DNA of 64,000 bases from Earliella scabrosa. Lineage: Eukaryota; Basidiomycota; Agaricomycetes; Polyporales; Polyporaceae. Below are positions 10,009 to 22,544 of the stretch, in pieces. The notes beneath the pieces are model-generated. The model was not told the DNA's origin, searched no databases, and worked only from the letters and a program-made list of their open reading frames with translations. Position 1 is the stretch's first letter. Every line of letters begins with the position of its first letter. The DNA lies in the NCBI GenBank assembly GCA_022605405.1, contig JABYQQ010000030.1, positions 372,001-436,000 on the forward strand. The letters run 5' to 3'. A program made the translations under genes and the position numbers.

Positions 10009-13000
10009 TCACTCGCCGCCCGCCTCCGTCATCTCCTTCGCAATGCGAAGAGGAGAGGTGCTGCCCTCTGCAAGATGCTCCTTGGGGTCCATAATTAATT
10101 TGCGGCTGTCCGAGTGCGCAAATAATGCGCGCATGCGGGGAGCATGCTCAAGAACAATGTAGGCTATGAAGGTGGCCACGTTGATCGCATCCAGTGGATT
10201 CCTGAGGTCAACGACAGTACCGTGCTGGTCTGCAATGATTGTTGCCTGGGCAGCGAGTAGCAGAGAAGATCAGTCATCTTGTTTGCACGTGGGTATTATA
10301 TAGGGCTGGCTTGAGGAACGCACCTCGGACATGTATTCGACAACGGGCGGGGTCTTCCTCGTTCGGATGAATGTCTTCACGGATTCCTCGACGTCCTTCA
10401 CGGCGCTGATGCGATCCCGCCACGCACAGGTCATGACACCAGTTGAGCCGCTGGTGACCAGCCCAAACACCGGGCAATCAATGATGTTGAATTGGCGGAG
10501 GAACGTGATGGCGGAAGCAAGATACAAACGTGCTTGACCCGTGGCTGATTCCACAGTAACGCCCTTAGTGGCCTTCTTGAACTCCGCAGCAAATAAGGGT
10601 ATATGCAAATCGCGATCGCTCCGTGTCAAGCTTCGTTGAGCAGACGTAGCACTTGCGTGCGCTCGGAGCCTCTTTGTGTCCGGCCGGGTCTCTGAGTCGG
10701 AGTTCGCACCAGTGTCAGCAAGGGAGAGGTTCTGGATGGTGGAAGTGGCGGGGATTGACTCATTCCTTGAACCTGTAGTGTTCATATATTGTGTCTTGTC
10801 CTCAGAGGAATAGGACACATGCGCAAGGGTACCCGCCTCGGCAAAGACACTATGTGTATAGTGTTTTGTCTCTGGCCCAGGCCCCATCCCGTGTGGAACG
10901 TCGAGCGTGGCTGGCTTCCCCAGCGCGGCCGATCGCCAGATGGAAACATCCTTGGCGACGCCAACATTGGAGAATCCGGGCGTGATTGTGAGAGAAATGA
11001 GGCCATCAGCAATGCCGTCAGTGGGTTCCTGCTCCATCTCTGCGCGTTGACGGTCCGCTCGAACAGCCGTATGGACCTGTGTCCAGTAATTATATGCCTC
11101 TTGTTCATATGAAGATGTGAGAGAATCCTCGGGAGGAGGATGAATGGCGCTGAAAACGTCGTAGACGTTATTGACAGCCTCCGGGTTCCCCGTCAATGGA
11201 TTCTCAGCGTAGGCAAGCGCTGCCTCTCGACTACGACAGCAGAATGAGACAAACAACGAATGATCGCAGAAAGATGACGGTCTCACTCATAATTCACGTC
11301 AACTTGCTCGCAACGTAAGACAATGGCGTGAATGAGCTGATCCCATTGATGGCGGAATGTCGCTTCCTTGTGCACCTGAGCCAGGCCCGAGGCGTCCATC
11401 GAGTCGTCGTCCGGCTCCGTCGAGATCGAGCGGGCCATTTCGACTACGTGCATGATCACGCAGAAGCTCTTCCGAATGACTTGCTCAATCGACGGTCTCA
11501 TGACTCCGATAAACGTAGCGCCTTCAGATGCCTGGGTGTACGCAGCGCGCAGATCCTCCACTATCTCGAGGACGTGTGAGTTGACACAGATGTGATGTAG
11601 GGATGGCTACACGCTTGATCAATAGCGTGTTGTCGTACCGTTGTCATGTCCACTCACCAAATCGCTTGCAAAAGAGACTAATGCCGACGCATGCACGAAC
11701 GCCATAGGCAACAATATCGTCGAGGAAGTCGTGCGAGCTTTGCGAATGGAATATGGCACGACCTTCCGCGAGTAAAGGTAGCTATTGAGACAAGGAGACT
11801 TCTTGACATAACTAACCAAATGTCTGAGTCAGAGCTCAGGTCATGCCACATAACATCATTGACATGGACTTACTTCGACGGGCTCAAGTTCATCTTGCTG
11901 AAGAGAGGCAATGAGAACACACGTTTCAAGATATGGGTATGTTTGTGCAAGCGTACCTATGATTATCTCCTGAACCGGCTGCTGAATGAGACTCTGAGCC
12001 GGCTGTCTCTGAGCTGTTGGGGGATCAGTCTCAATCTGGAGAAGTCGTCAGAATTTGACATACAGCTGTTTCGCCTCCAGCAAAGACTGGGGATGGAGAC
12101 TGTCAGAGGAGACAGCATCTTGCGAATGCCTGGTGTTGTCGGTGTGGGGTGAGACATGGAGTAGAAGCCAATAATACAAGGGACGGGGTTACCTCTCCAT
12201 TTCCATGTGCTTTTGTACGTCGTCTCTCCAGCGCGTGATTGCACCTCCATTGTAATGCCATTCATCGATCGGATCAGCATCAGCATGGACTCTCGCACTC
12301 TCTACACGAGAGTGCAGGTCAGCTCGCCAACGTAGGACCCCAACTTCCTCCGGGTCAAATTTGGTCATGAGAGCATCCTTCATGCGTTGAAGAGCCACCA
12401 GAAGCGCAACGGCATCTATGGGATCGCTGAGGTCAAACGCAACATCCTCGAGCCCGCCGTATCTATCAGAAGCTAGCAGTACTCTTGGCTGAAGTAACAG
12501 TCAGTGCATAGCCTGTCGATGGGTGAAGATGAGACTCACAAGGTCATCTCCTTCTTCCACCTGTCCGTGGATCCATCCTATAGCAGGCCGAATGAGCGTG
12601 CTGGATGGATCATACACGAGGCCAACTAAAGGCCCGCGAAATCCGTGCGCCAAACGATGGTAGAGCGCACTGGTCAGGAGGGGCATGATGCCGTCGATAG
12701 AATCGACACAGAGAAGTGCTGGTTCGTCCGGATCTGTATTTCCGGAACATATCATCTGCCGATCATGCCCAACGCATAGATGACTGGTATCGTCATCGCC
12801 GTCATCCAGATCATCGTCGTCATCCAAATCATCGTCGTCAGTGTCTTCCTCCAGGGATTTCGGAGCGTGTTGTGCCCACCCATCGCCTGACCAACTCGCA
12901 TTATGATTCAAACGCCAAGATTACTGCTGCTTCCTCACCACTTTCGGACAATTCCTGACTGCATGTATCTGAGGATACGGAAGTACCGATAGAAGATTTG

Positions 13001-13634
13001 GCCACGGCGACACCATTCGAATGACAAAATCCGGGTCGGTGATAGACGGGTGGGCGTTTGACAACCAGCGCCAGTGCCTGTCTATGCAGTCTCAAGATAG
13101 GGAAGACTCCTGCGTAAGGGGGTTTCGCCACAGCATATGTGACCGATGAGCTGAAGAGCTCGGAATCGTCAATCGGGGATGAAGCAGCAGTGGAACAGGA
13201 AGCTTACCAGAGCTGGTGACCGGGATATACATGGCGTATGATGATGTGAAGCATGTTCATCACTTCCGCGAGCGTATTTGCACTTGAGCACACACCGGGC
13301 GTGTGAGACTGCATCATGGTCGCTTGTTGAAGGATAGAGGTGTAGACACCGGGGGCCAGCTCGTCAACATCGTTATCGTCAGCGATGTTTCGACGAGTCG
13401 TGGCGGCAGTCACTCGTGACTGATGTAGTTGACGAGCCGCGCTGCAGAACGTTGCTGCATCCTGTCAAAGTGGCTTGTCAGCGCCCTCAGGTGTGGCGGG
13501 GGAGGAGGAACAACTGAGCGTGGCACCTGAGAGAATATAGAGATGGGAACGACAGGCGTCTTGAGCAGTTGGACACACCGAGCAATGTCAGTTGGGTGAA
13601 CGCTCCCGCTCCTTAGAGGTGTAGGGGAGGGCAT
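10009..13634 (-). CDS. large multi-exon protein of unknown function
   Basis: Starts at ATG 13634 (MPSPTPLRSGSVHPTDIAR) and ends at the TGA at 10009. Four 3' exons are well resolved: 11781-11658 (contains HDFLDDIVAYGVRACVG), about 11571-11287, 11230-10324, and 10245-10009. The last was recovered because a GTGCGT donor at 10323 removes a false stop; it reads ATIIADQHGTVVDLRNP and ends MTEAGGE. The middle (11.9-13.6 kb) contains exon-like frames with an acidic run EEDTDDDDLDDDDDLDD, LCVDSIDGIMPLLTSAL and WRADLHSRVE, but not every junction closes in frame. The C-terminal half has IPLFAAEFKK followed by helices TGQARLYLASAITFLRQ and VFGLVTSGSTGVMTCAWRD. This resembles, only by eye, the E-x-K strand of PD-(D/E)XK-like folds. 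The family is otherwise unrecognised, with no signal peptide or membrane segment. Confidence 0.6.
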
Positions 13635-14024
13635 CTTGTTTCCGGCGAGGCCCAAGTTGCCCTCAACGACGAAGTTGAAGTTAAGGACAACTTGCGCGAG
13701 CGCTCACATCAAGTTCGCGTTGAACTTGGGGCGCTCGACACATCGTGGCCGCTTAGGGTGTACTAAACCTCGGGCTCAGATCTGGCTGGTCGACGTTCCT
13801 CTCCAGTCTTTACTGCATGATCTACGACGTCAAGAGAACCAGAATCTGGGGTGCTCACCCAGCAAGGAGAACAAGAGACACCGTAACAATGACCAACAGT
13901 CGTTGCATGTGCGACTAAGCATTGTTTGGATAGGTCGCTTCCAGAACCACCGCGCGCGAAGCAAAATGTCCTCACGAGAGCGAGCCATCCAGTGCGCCAT
14001 AATTGAAGACCGCACTGGAATTAA
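13635..14024. other. spacer between two minus-strand genes
   Basis: 390 bp holding the promoter of the unknown gene and the 3' flank of SEC63. Plus-strand frames here are antisense shadows of the acidic Ser/Asp tail of SEC63. No separate gene is seen. Confidence 0.5.
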
Positions 14025-16443
14025 TCAATCGTCATCGCTATCGCTACTGCTGTCGCCCTTCTCCTCCTCATCGTCGTCCGTACTGCTCTCCTCGTCGCTC
14101 TCCTCCTCCCCAGCCCCACTCTTCTTCACCGCGCCCCCGCGCATCAGCGCCATCTGGCCCGCGAGCGAGTCCTCCTCCGGGTCCGAGATCTCGTCCTCCG
14201 CGTTCGCGTCATCGCTCGCGAGCACCGCCGGGTCGTCGATCTTGAGCAGCACGTCCCGCGCCGCCTCGTCCCCAACGAACGTGTCGCTCACGACGAACAC
14301 CTTCCACGTGAACAGCCCGACGTTCTGCGGCGCCTGGAACTGGATCTTGTACGACCGATAGTCGATCCCGCGCGCTGCGTCCGCGACGGGCACATCCGTG
14401 ACCTTCATCGGCGGCACGACGACCTTGTTCGACTTGACGTCCGCGAGGACGATCCACCACGAAGGCTTGCGGTTCTATGTCGAACCGTGAGCAGGTATGC
14501 ATACGCGAGGAGGGGTCTGGGCAGACTTACGGCAGGCCAGTACGGTGCGTGCGCGTACCCGCTGGTGTAGTCGCCCTGAGGGAGGTCCTCCATCTCCTTC
14601 TTGCTCAACAAGAACTCGTTATCCCGCTTGTCGGTCTCCTTGGTTTGCTTCGGCACGGGGATCGCGGCGCCGGCCTTGGAGAGGGGCACAACACGGAGCT
14701 TGACGAGCAGGTGGACAAAGGAGCTAGGCGTGACATAGCGTTCACCGATGACCTTGAACGACGCGTCGACAATTTCGGTCTGGCCGAAACGCTCAAGGGC
14801 CTTCTCCGCATCGTGTAGTGAAGACGAGTCCGACTTCGAGAGCGAAGAGACGGCAGCAGAAAAGTCGGATGAGTCGGAGCTCGAGAGAGAAGGGGCTTCT
14901 GACGGGCTAATTCCGGGAAGCTGAGCCGCCTTCAGCTCTTCCTTGCCAGGGAGAAGAGCCTGCGTGAGGTACGCGTGCAGACGCATGGCTGCGATAGTGG
15001 GGAGGAGCCAGTTACGCGACATCGTGATGTTCAGCATGGAGTTAAGGAGCACTGGCGTCTGGAGCAGGACACGGGTTTGCTCTGTATTTTGTTCAGCCTC
15101 GTGGAATAGAAGCGTGAAGTCTGGACTCACCTTCTTGCAAGGTTGCGTTCGTAACGGGGATACGCAGAAGGTGGGCATAGAGGAGTGTGAATGCCCTTCG
15201 CCTGTTTTCGTACTTGCCAGGGAGAGCATCGGCAAGCTTCACCAGCTCGTCCCACTTGCCACCCAGCTTCTCCTTGATCTGCCGTTCGAGCTGCTCGACC
15301 TCTGCCTCTGCCTTGCCGAGCTTGACCCCAGTCTTCTCCCACTCGAACGCCTTACCGAGAGAGCTGGTGACATCGTCCATGCTAGACTCCTCCGTGAGGT
15401 TCTTGAAGAAGGCGGCTGCGCTGCGGGCGTGTACGCCGTCCTTGGTCTTTTCACGGTTGCCGAACCACCAGCGACCCTGCAGAGTCCCGTTTGATGAACA
15501 CGCTGAGAATGCTCGAAGAACATATACGTACGACTAGAGCGGGCAAGGCACCGCCAAAGAGAATGCCATATGCGCCAAGGACCCAGATGTTGTTGCTGCT
15601 TTCCACTATCCACTTCGGAAGCGCAATGCCCATGGACACTTCCTGACGGCCATCGGGGTGACCGTACAATTCCCAGTTCTTACGGATGTTCTCGTCCGTT
15701 AGGCTGTTCAGACAATCGTCAATATGTGCTATATGCGTAGATGCGAGCTCGCTGGGACGCACGCTTTGTAGGCCTTTGTGATTTCGACGAACTTGGCTTC
15801 GACGGCCTCCATGGTGTCATTTACGGCGAGCTTGACCTTGTCCGGGTGGCTGCGGCCATGTGAGCACTCACCGCGGAGTCACGGAGACGGAGCCCACGCA
15901 CAATTTCCGGGAGAGTTTCTTGTAGTGGGACTTGATCTCCTTGGTGGTCGCGCTCTACGCCGGGCACGACTAAGCAGACATATGAGGACGAACTCAGGCG
16001 TGCTTACCCGACTGATACTGAGGATCTCAAAGGGGTCGTATATTTTGGTGACATTCTCGGTGGTCATGATCTTGTAAGCGAAGAACGCGACGATTGACCA
16101 TCCGACGGCCATGATGATAGTTCTGTCGTGTCGACATCGACTCGCATACGACGTGGCATGGACTGCGATGACACGTACCTTCGGCGCAGTTTGGGAGTCA
16201 AGAGGGAACCCCGCTCGCGTTTGCGGATCCGTTCGCGTTGTGCGACGCACTGTTGGCATTGGCAGCCGGAGAGAGAAGGAGGCTCTACGAGAGTGTTCAG
16301 TGCGAGGTACCAGGCGCGTAGTGGGCAGGCGTACTGCTTGTGGAGAAGGACGCCAGCGTGTATGGGACGAGGAAGATGCAGAGGAAAGTGAGGACGAAGT
16401 ATGCAGCCATGCTGCCAGACTCGTCATAGCTGTAGTTGGCCAT
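14025..16443 (-). CDS. SEC63: ER protein translocation subunit Sec63
   Basis: Nine exons close in phase: 16443-16335, 16284-16179, 16122-16008, 15954-15902, 15849-15763, 15703-15532, 15476-15131, 15081-14531 and 14474-14025, giving 662 residues, normal for Sec63. Order of features: an N-terminal luminal/membrane segment (MAAYFVLTFLCIFLVPYTL), the cytosolic CQCQQC stretch and basic RERIRKRERGSLL, and a second membrane span (VGWSIVAFFAYKIM). The DnaJ domain follows (YDPFEILSIS ... HPDKVKL, with the HPD tripeptide split from its helix by an intron). Next are a third hydrophobic region, the Brl/Sec63 domain ending in NRKPSWWIVLADVKSNKV, and a very acidic C-terminal tail (EEESDEESSTDDDEEE). Sec63 sits with Sec61/62/71/72 in the ER membrane and recruits BiP for post-translational import. 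It shares a 270-bp divergent promoter with the coilin-like gene. Confidence 0.95.
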
Positions 16444-16713
16444 GGCGGGCCAGAGATCCTGCGGGAGGGTGCGTGCAAGCTAGAGTACAGAGAGCGCGGT
16501 CCAAGGGTCGTGGTGGGGGAGAAGGAAGGAGCGGGAGGAAAGACACGTCTCCGTGCTTGTCTGCGTGGCAGAAGATGGCGCTGCGACTTTGAGCGCAAGG
16601 ACGTGTCCGCTGGCGCTGGACTTGCTCGCCCGCCCACGTGAGCCCGGTCCGCCGACAGACGCCCTGCCGCTACTGCTGCGTCCTCGCTGCGGGTGCCCTT
16701 CGACTTGCGCACT
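16444..16713. promoter_or_regulatory. bidirectional promoter, SEC63 / coilin-like
   Basis: 270 bp separate the two divergent start codons, so both core promoters must lie here or in the 5' UTRs. No consensus TATA box is evident. Confidence 0.45.
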
Positions 16714-18744
16714 CATGCGTCTCAAGGTCGAGAGCGTCCCGCCGCTGCCGCATGTCAAGGCCTGGTTCAGTGCACAGGCCCTGCCCTCTGTGCTCGACCT
16801 CAAAACCGCGCTCTGCACCGACCTCGCTCCGTTCAAGCACGCCGCCATCGTCCCCGAACACCTCGTTCTCCTCCTCGATGACTTCGAGCTCCTTGACTCC
16901 AGCCCTATACATGTCCTACGCGACGGAGACCTCATAGTGTGAGTAATAACTCTGTACGCGTGTCCCTTAGCCCATGACGGCCCTCATCGTAGCCCTTTCC
17001 TGCAGCATCAAGAAGACCGTCGCGTCCCTCCAACATAAGCGCAAAACACCACCAACAGGTACCCACTTCAGCATACTCTCTTTTTCTTTGTTCTCAATCA
17101 ATCTGATAGATGTGAGCAGCCCCGCGAAGAAGCGTACGAAGACGGAAGAGACGCGACGGAGCTCCAGAGCACCTCCCACACCCATCCCTTCTACGTCCCG
17201 GTCGAAGCGACAGGTGTCGCTCCCGATATCCGACTCTTCTTCTGACTCTAGCACCGAGTCCGACACCTCCGACTCGTCTTCTTCGTCGAGCTCGGACTCG
17301 GACTCGGATTCCGACTCTTCCTCGTCTTCGTCGTCCACATCTTCCGCTTCATCAGCGTCAAGCGCACCTTCAGTGAAGCCGTCGCGTCAAAACGGCACCA
17401 ATGCACATCCTATGCCTCACGCGCACAAGGTCGGGCCCAAAAAGAGGTGAGCATCCTGTCGCGTCCAGTCTTCGCATATCAGCCATACCCCGTACATCCA
17501 CCAAACACTGTACTGCAAATGGGTTCCATGACGAAGACCCTCAAATTTCGCGGGAAACGTACTCATGACTTCATAGTATCGACCCTCCTCCCGCCGTGCC
17601 ACCAGGCCTGGGCAAACCCTCGACCCACAGCCGAAACCTCCGCCGTCGCCGCAAGAAAATGTACGAACGTCTGGCCCAGACAGCAGAGCCCGCCAGCGTG
17701 AACGAGATCCCCCTCGGGACGCGCGCGCGAACGTTCGAGCCGGCGGACGTTGCCCGTCCCACTCCTCCCTCACCCTCCCCGCCGCCGTCTACCGGGAAGG
17801 GGAAGGGGAAGGCCCCAGCCCGGGACCACGCTGACACAGCAGAAACGCCCTTGTTCATGATGGCGTCGCTGCAGAACAAGAACAAGCGGCGCGGATTCAA
17901 GGACGCGCTCTCGCGCGGCGTGCCCTCGAAGATCGTCTTTTCCTCCGAAAGTCCGGACGGCGTTGGCACGAGCGCGTCCAGCCCCGGACAGGCGGACGGC
18001 GACCCGGATGCGATGACAGTCGAGGCATCGCTGCAGGTGCCGGTCCCCGCGCAGGATACCCAGGCGCCGCGTATGCAGCAGCAGCAGCACCAGCCGCGAC
18101 TAGTCCCGCCGTCGGAGAAGCAGGAGCTTGGGCAGATCCCAGCCAACATGTTCGTCACGAGCGTGGACGTCGAAGAGGGCATGTGGCCATCGGCACGAAA
18201 GAACAGGACAAAGAAAAAGAAGGCGCAGGCCGAGGAGGTGCGGGAGCAGGAGGAAGAGGTGTTCCCTGATGGTCTGCCCTATGACGACGACGCGGCTGCA
18301 TGCGTAGCTGCTCCCAAGCGCGATGCTGCTAAGCCTGCCGGAGCTGAGGCGGTCGAGCACGGAGCGGTTGCCGCTCAATGGTATACACTGCGGAAGATCA
18401 CGGACAAGTCTCAGGTCTCTGTTGGAGGGACGGTCGCTTGGAAGGTGTGTCGGATGTTCCTCCTTGCCTTGTACCATTACGACCGTCATGCTGAACGCGA
18501 GCATCACTGGCAGGCGTTAGGGATCAACTTTGCGACGCTCACGCCCGAAATGCTGCTGCACGTCGGACGCGTCCTGCAATGCGACGAGCAGCTCATCGTC
18601 GTCGAGCCGATCACGGAAGTGGCGGCCCCAGTTTCGTTTGGCGGTCCGGTTGCGGAGGATGAGCCTGAGGGCGGCGCGGTCGAGGAGACGTTTGCGTGGA
18701 CGGACGTGCTGCAGGGAGACTGGAGACTTGTATCGACTGGATGA
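16714..18744 (+). CDS. coilin-like nuclear protein
   Basis: Exons 16714-16938, 17006-17058, 17110-17446, 17577-18444 and 18514-18744 join in phase. The N-terminus (MRLKVESVPPLPHVKAWF ... SVLDLKTALC, then LLLDDFELLDSSP and VLRDGDLI) looks like the ubiquitin-like self-association domain of coilin. A long Ser/Asp tract follows (residues ~135-165). GLGKPSTHSRNLRRRRKK is a basic motif I associate with fungal coilin-type proteins. The C-terminal ~110 residues (VGGTVAWK..ALGINFATLTPEM..VGRVL) resemble a Tudor-like fold. Coilin organises Cajal bodies and binds snRNPs. The last intron (69 nt, 18445-18513) keeps the frame if retained, so both isoforms are possible; removal gives the better domain fit. 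The identity is from domain shape, not an exact match. Confidence 0.6.
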
Positions 18745-19561
18745 TGTATCAATGCATGTGAGTATGTTGGGTTTAAGGCTACGCTTCCTCTCCACGCCCA
18801 ACGGACCTCCAAGTGTGCATATTCATTACTTTTCGAGCTTGCGAATCCATGCCGACACGGACACAAGGGCATCCGGATGGAAGACTGTGGTACATGGGTG
18901 CTCTCACGTGAGAGCTTGGACCCCTCTCAGCTAAGACGGTCGACGAAACCCACCTCGCAAGATGTCCAACGTGAGTGTGACTGTGTCTGATCTTAGGGAT
19001 AATGACCGTGGTGACACGCGTTCTATAGTCCACACTCCCTCATTCTCAGGCTGCTGGCCTGTTCGTATCTGCTAGCCAGACTGGTCTCCTCCGTTCGGTG
19101 TCGAGCTCGTCCACGGCTCATTTGGTGCTCTATGTTAGGTTCTCGGCAACCGTATGCATGGCATGTTGAAGCCGCCGTGTTTGATACAGGTAGGCGAGCA
19201 TCGGTGGGTAGGTATCCCAATGCATGGAGCAGGGTTCACCTTGCCTGGACCTCCGCACATGCATCAAGCAGACGGTCAAAGACAGGAAGCTTTCAAGATT
19301 GACATCCATACCCTTCTTACATAGGATCTCATGTCAGCGATCGGACTTGTGTAATGTCTCTCCCAGGCTCTCAGAAGACTCTCCAGGAGTTACGGCAAGC
19401 CGTGACAATGTAGATCGACTCTCACAGAGCACAGATCCACATAACCGATATCTTGCGATCGGCCATTGGTGAGAGGTGCCACACAGGGTGCCCGATGTAC
19501 GCCGGGATGATATTGAGCCGTACGTTCACCTGTTGTTGCACGGACATCACTCAGCTTCACC
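18745..19561. other. intergenic, no gene seen
   Basis: About 0.8 kb between two plus-strand genes, holding the 3' flank of the coilin-like gene and the promoter of the DUF4246 gene. I see no repeat, RNA gene or supported exon. Confidence 0.5.
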
Positions 19562-21357
19562 ATGAATGTGTCCGCCCAGCAGTTGGATCCATGGACCCCA
19601 GTGAAGATCAAGGGCGAGTTCCGTTCGCCCTTCACCTGGACCGACAAGCACCCGATGACACTCATCGAGCGTCGTATGCGCTGGCTGTCTGGATCGATCA
19701 GGGAGAAGCCAAGGTGGTGGGAGAAAGTCGCGGACGAAGACGTCGTCGCGAAATGGCGTCGGGAGGCCATCGAACAGGACGCTGCGATGGTGGAGAAGCT
19801 CTGGGGCGGCGAGGAACGGTACAGAACCGGGTCCCACAAGCAGTGGCCAAGGGACCCTATCACCACGGCCCAATTGGACTACGTTTTGGACGAGCTCCAG
19901 TATCTCGCAACGCAGAGAGACGCAATCACGGGCATTCAGGTGTGGCTTCCTCAGGACGCTTATGAAACCGTCTATGGACCTAAAGATGTTCACAGGCTAC
20001 GGATATACACGGCGTCTTTCACTCGACCCTCCTCGTTCAACCCGAGCTCAAGAAGCGACTGCGAGCGGCCGTGTCAATCTTCGAAGACGTCCCTCTCGAA
20101 GAGCTCGACTGGCACCCAGGGTCGAATGGTCAGGTTCTCGACCTCGTCCATCCCTCGCTCTATTGCTATCGTGTGGGACATAACATCTCCCGCGGGCTTC
20201 CTGTTAGCTCCCAAACCACGGATTACCGCGTGCTCTCAAAAGAGGACTACCTCTCGCAGTACGATGACCTCCGAGTCAGGGAATGGTCTTACGAGAAGAA
20301 CATGTTGTCGATGCAGCATCAGTGGCTTCCAACTGACTTTGACGTCTCTGCATCGGGCGAGGTCACACGCGTCACGTACATCCACAACCTCCATCCTATC
20401 ACCCACCGCGAGCTGTACGCCCCCATATCCGCGGTTCTCCAACGCCTCATCCCGCTGTTCGAAGAAGTTTTGACGGACGCTCTGGCTACAGCACCTCGCG
20501 TGATCGTCCCGGACGCCACGACCTGGTACTCGAAAGTGGAGCACCTGCGTCCCGACTACGAAACGTCGAAGAATTACCAACCCGAACTCGACGAGTTCGA
20601 ACGCCTCCACGAGTGGCCCGAGATCCTGGACGCACCCCGCTTCGCCCCTCCTCCCACTCCCCGCCAGCGCGTCAGCTTGCGCGGCACGCGCCTCCAAGTG
20701 ATCGTGAAGCTCGCCAACATCGTGCTCACCCCGGAGAAGCCGCGCTACGAGGGCGGGACATGGCACGTGGAGGGGATGGCGAACGAGCGGATCGTCGCGA
20801 CGGCCATCTACTACTACCACTCGACGAACATCACCGAGTCACGGCTTGCCTTCCGGGAGGCCATCGGCGACGACACGCGAGGGGCGGAGTGGGACTACAT
20901 CCTCAACGACCGGAGAGGGTTTGAGGTCGCGTACGGGCTCTACAACCACATGAACTCTGCGCTTGGGTCCGTCGCCGCGCGCGAGGACCGGTGCCTCGCA
21001 TTCCCGAACGTGTACCAGCACTGCGTGCAGCCGTTCGAGCTTGCGGACCGCTCGAAGCCTGGCGTGCGCAAGATCCTGTGCTTCTTCCTCGTGGACCCCA
21101 CGAAGCGCGTGCTGTCGACCGGCGTCGTCCCGCCATTGCAACGAGAGTGGTACACCGCCGAGCTGGACAAAGTCGCGCAGTTGGGAAAGCTGCCGCAGGA
21201 GATGTGGGACTGCGTGATGAGCATGGGGCTGGAGGGTACGACGAGTCGTGCCGAGGCAGAGGAGGAGAGAAGGAGACTCATGGAGGAACGCTCCGCGTCG
21301 CACACGCAGCTGAACTGGCAGGTCTTCCAAGGGCAGTTCAGCATGTGCGAGCACTAG
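19562..21357 (+). CDS. DUF4246 family protein, 2OG-Fe(II) oxygenase-like
   Basis: Two exons, 19562-19939 and 19996-21357, are joined by a 56-nt intron (GTGTGG...TTCACAG), giving 579 residues. The fungal DUF4246 family is recognised by the segment GGTWHVEGMANERIVATAIY followed by YHSTNITES.LAFRE. The H-x-E in WHVEG and the later His in VYQHCVQPF, with R in GVRKILCFFLVDP, fit the metal- and 2-oxoglutarate-binding triad of dioxygenases. The chemistry has not, to my knowledge, been shown for this family, so the oxygenase role is inference. No signal peptide. The C-terminus is a charged helix (AEAEEERRRLMEERSA). The neighbours give no pathway clue. Confidence 0.82.
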
Positions 21358-21844
21358 AATGCCTTGTGACAGCAGACGTTGAACGTCAGTGTCGGGATTC
21401 ATCGTCCCGCGCATCTGTTTGTCGGATGTCCGCGCATCCGAGAGAGCGAGCGCGCCGGATGTTGCGGATGTCTCTAACGGTTAAACCAGACACGGATACA
21501 CTCATATGTAAGTTAATGCATTGATGTTCGACTAGCATGCAAGTCGGTGAACGCGTGGTGAACCGATGCGATGCAGTATCGGTATCCACCCAAGGCTTGC
21601 CGTCTCGTGCTACAAGTCCCGCATGGGCGTAGGCTCGCATCGACTCTGGCTGGCAGTAAGTAGAAGACCCTAACATCGTTCACCGTGACGGATGCCTGAC
21701 ATAGAAGGACAGCCGCCTTCGGATGTCAGCCTCGGGCCCGATCCCAATGTCGGGCTATAAGACCCCGCCTCGCGCGCATGCAAGGCCCCATCCGCTCTTG
21801 ACTCCTGCTCTCATCTGCGCTTGGCTTCCTTCCCTCATCTATCT

Positions 21845-21913
21845 ACGCTTGGTTCCTGCTTCCTTCTAGGCTTGGTTCCTGCTTCCTTCTAGGCTTGGCT
21901 CCTGCTCCCTTCT
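21845..21913 (+). repeat. 23-bp tandem repeat, 3 copies
   Basis: Three consecutive 23-bp units of the form (A/G)CGCTTGGTTCCTGCTTCCTTCT, with one or two changes each, followed by a partial fourth. The unit is pyrimidine-rich and lies downstream of a TATA-like sequence. Confidence 0.8.
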
Positions 21914-22544
21914 ACGCTTGACTTTACACTTATCCTCCAGCGGCAACGAGCCTCAACATATACGCGCGCGCACAAGAGTCCCGGGGACCCTGGCCGACTT
22001 CGAGGTGGACTCCCCAGATCCCTGGGGTTGTGGTTTGCTCCGTTGTCGTGCCGCCCTCTCCTCCCATGTGCTCATCGTTTCATGTGTCTGCTGGCAGATT
22101 AGCAGATCCGAATGTGGATGCCCAGGGCCCGGGCGAAGACGTCGATTCTCGAGCGCGCGCACTCAAGACCAAGGCTGTGGACTTCGGACCCCGGAGGGGG
22201 TTCTTTTCTCGCTCTCGCCGTGATCGTTCGTGTGCTAAACCTTGACAGACGCCGAGTGGAGGGAACGCTGGTCTTGTCCGCATTGCTATGTATTGTCTTT
22301 GTGCTTCCGAGTCCGCTCGTCGTCGTTCTGTCCTGTTGTTTTCGTCAGCGCTGGTCGTTGTTGTGTTTGCCTGGCTTGTGGTCGTATCTGCTGTAATCGC
22401 TTCGAGCTGACCCTTTCACAGACACCATGTGGTGGGGCATTGAGCGGCGGGGGAGGGCGCGGGTGGATGAGCCACCGCCCGAGTTCTCCTCCAATGCTCG
22501 CCGGCGCCAGCGCCTTCGCGCGCTGGTCCCTCCGTGTGGGTACG

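Noticed and set aside
5742..19561. Secondary-metabolite cluster with an extra, resistance-type IMP dehydrogenase
   Set aside because: No polyketide synthase, terpene cyclase or NRPS nearby, and the IMPDH has ordinary active-site residues.
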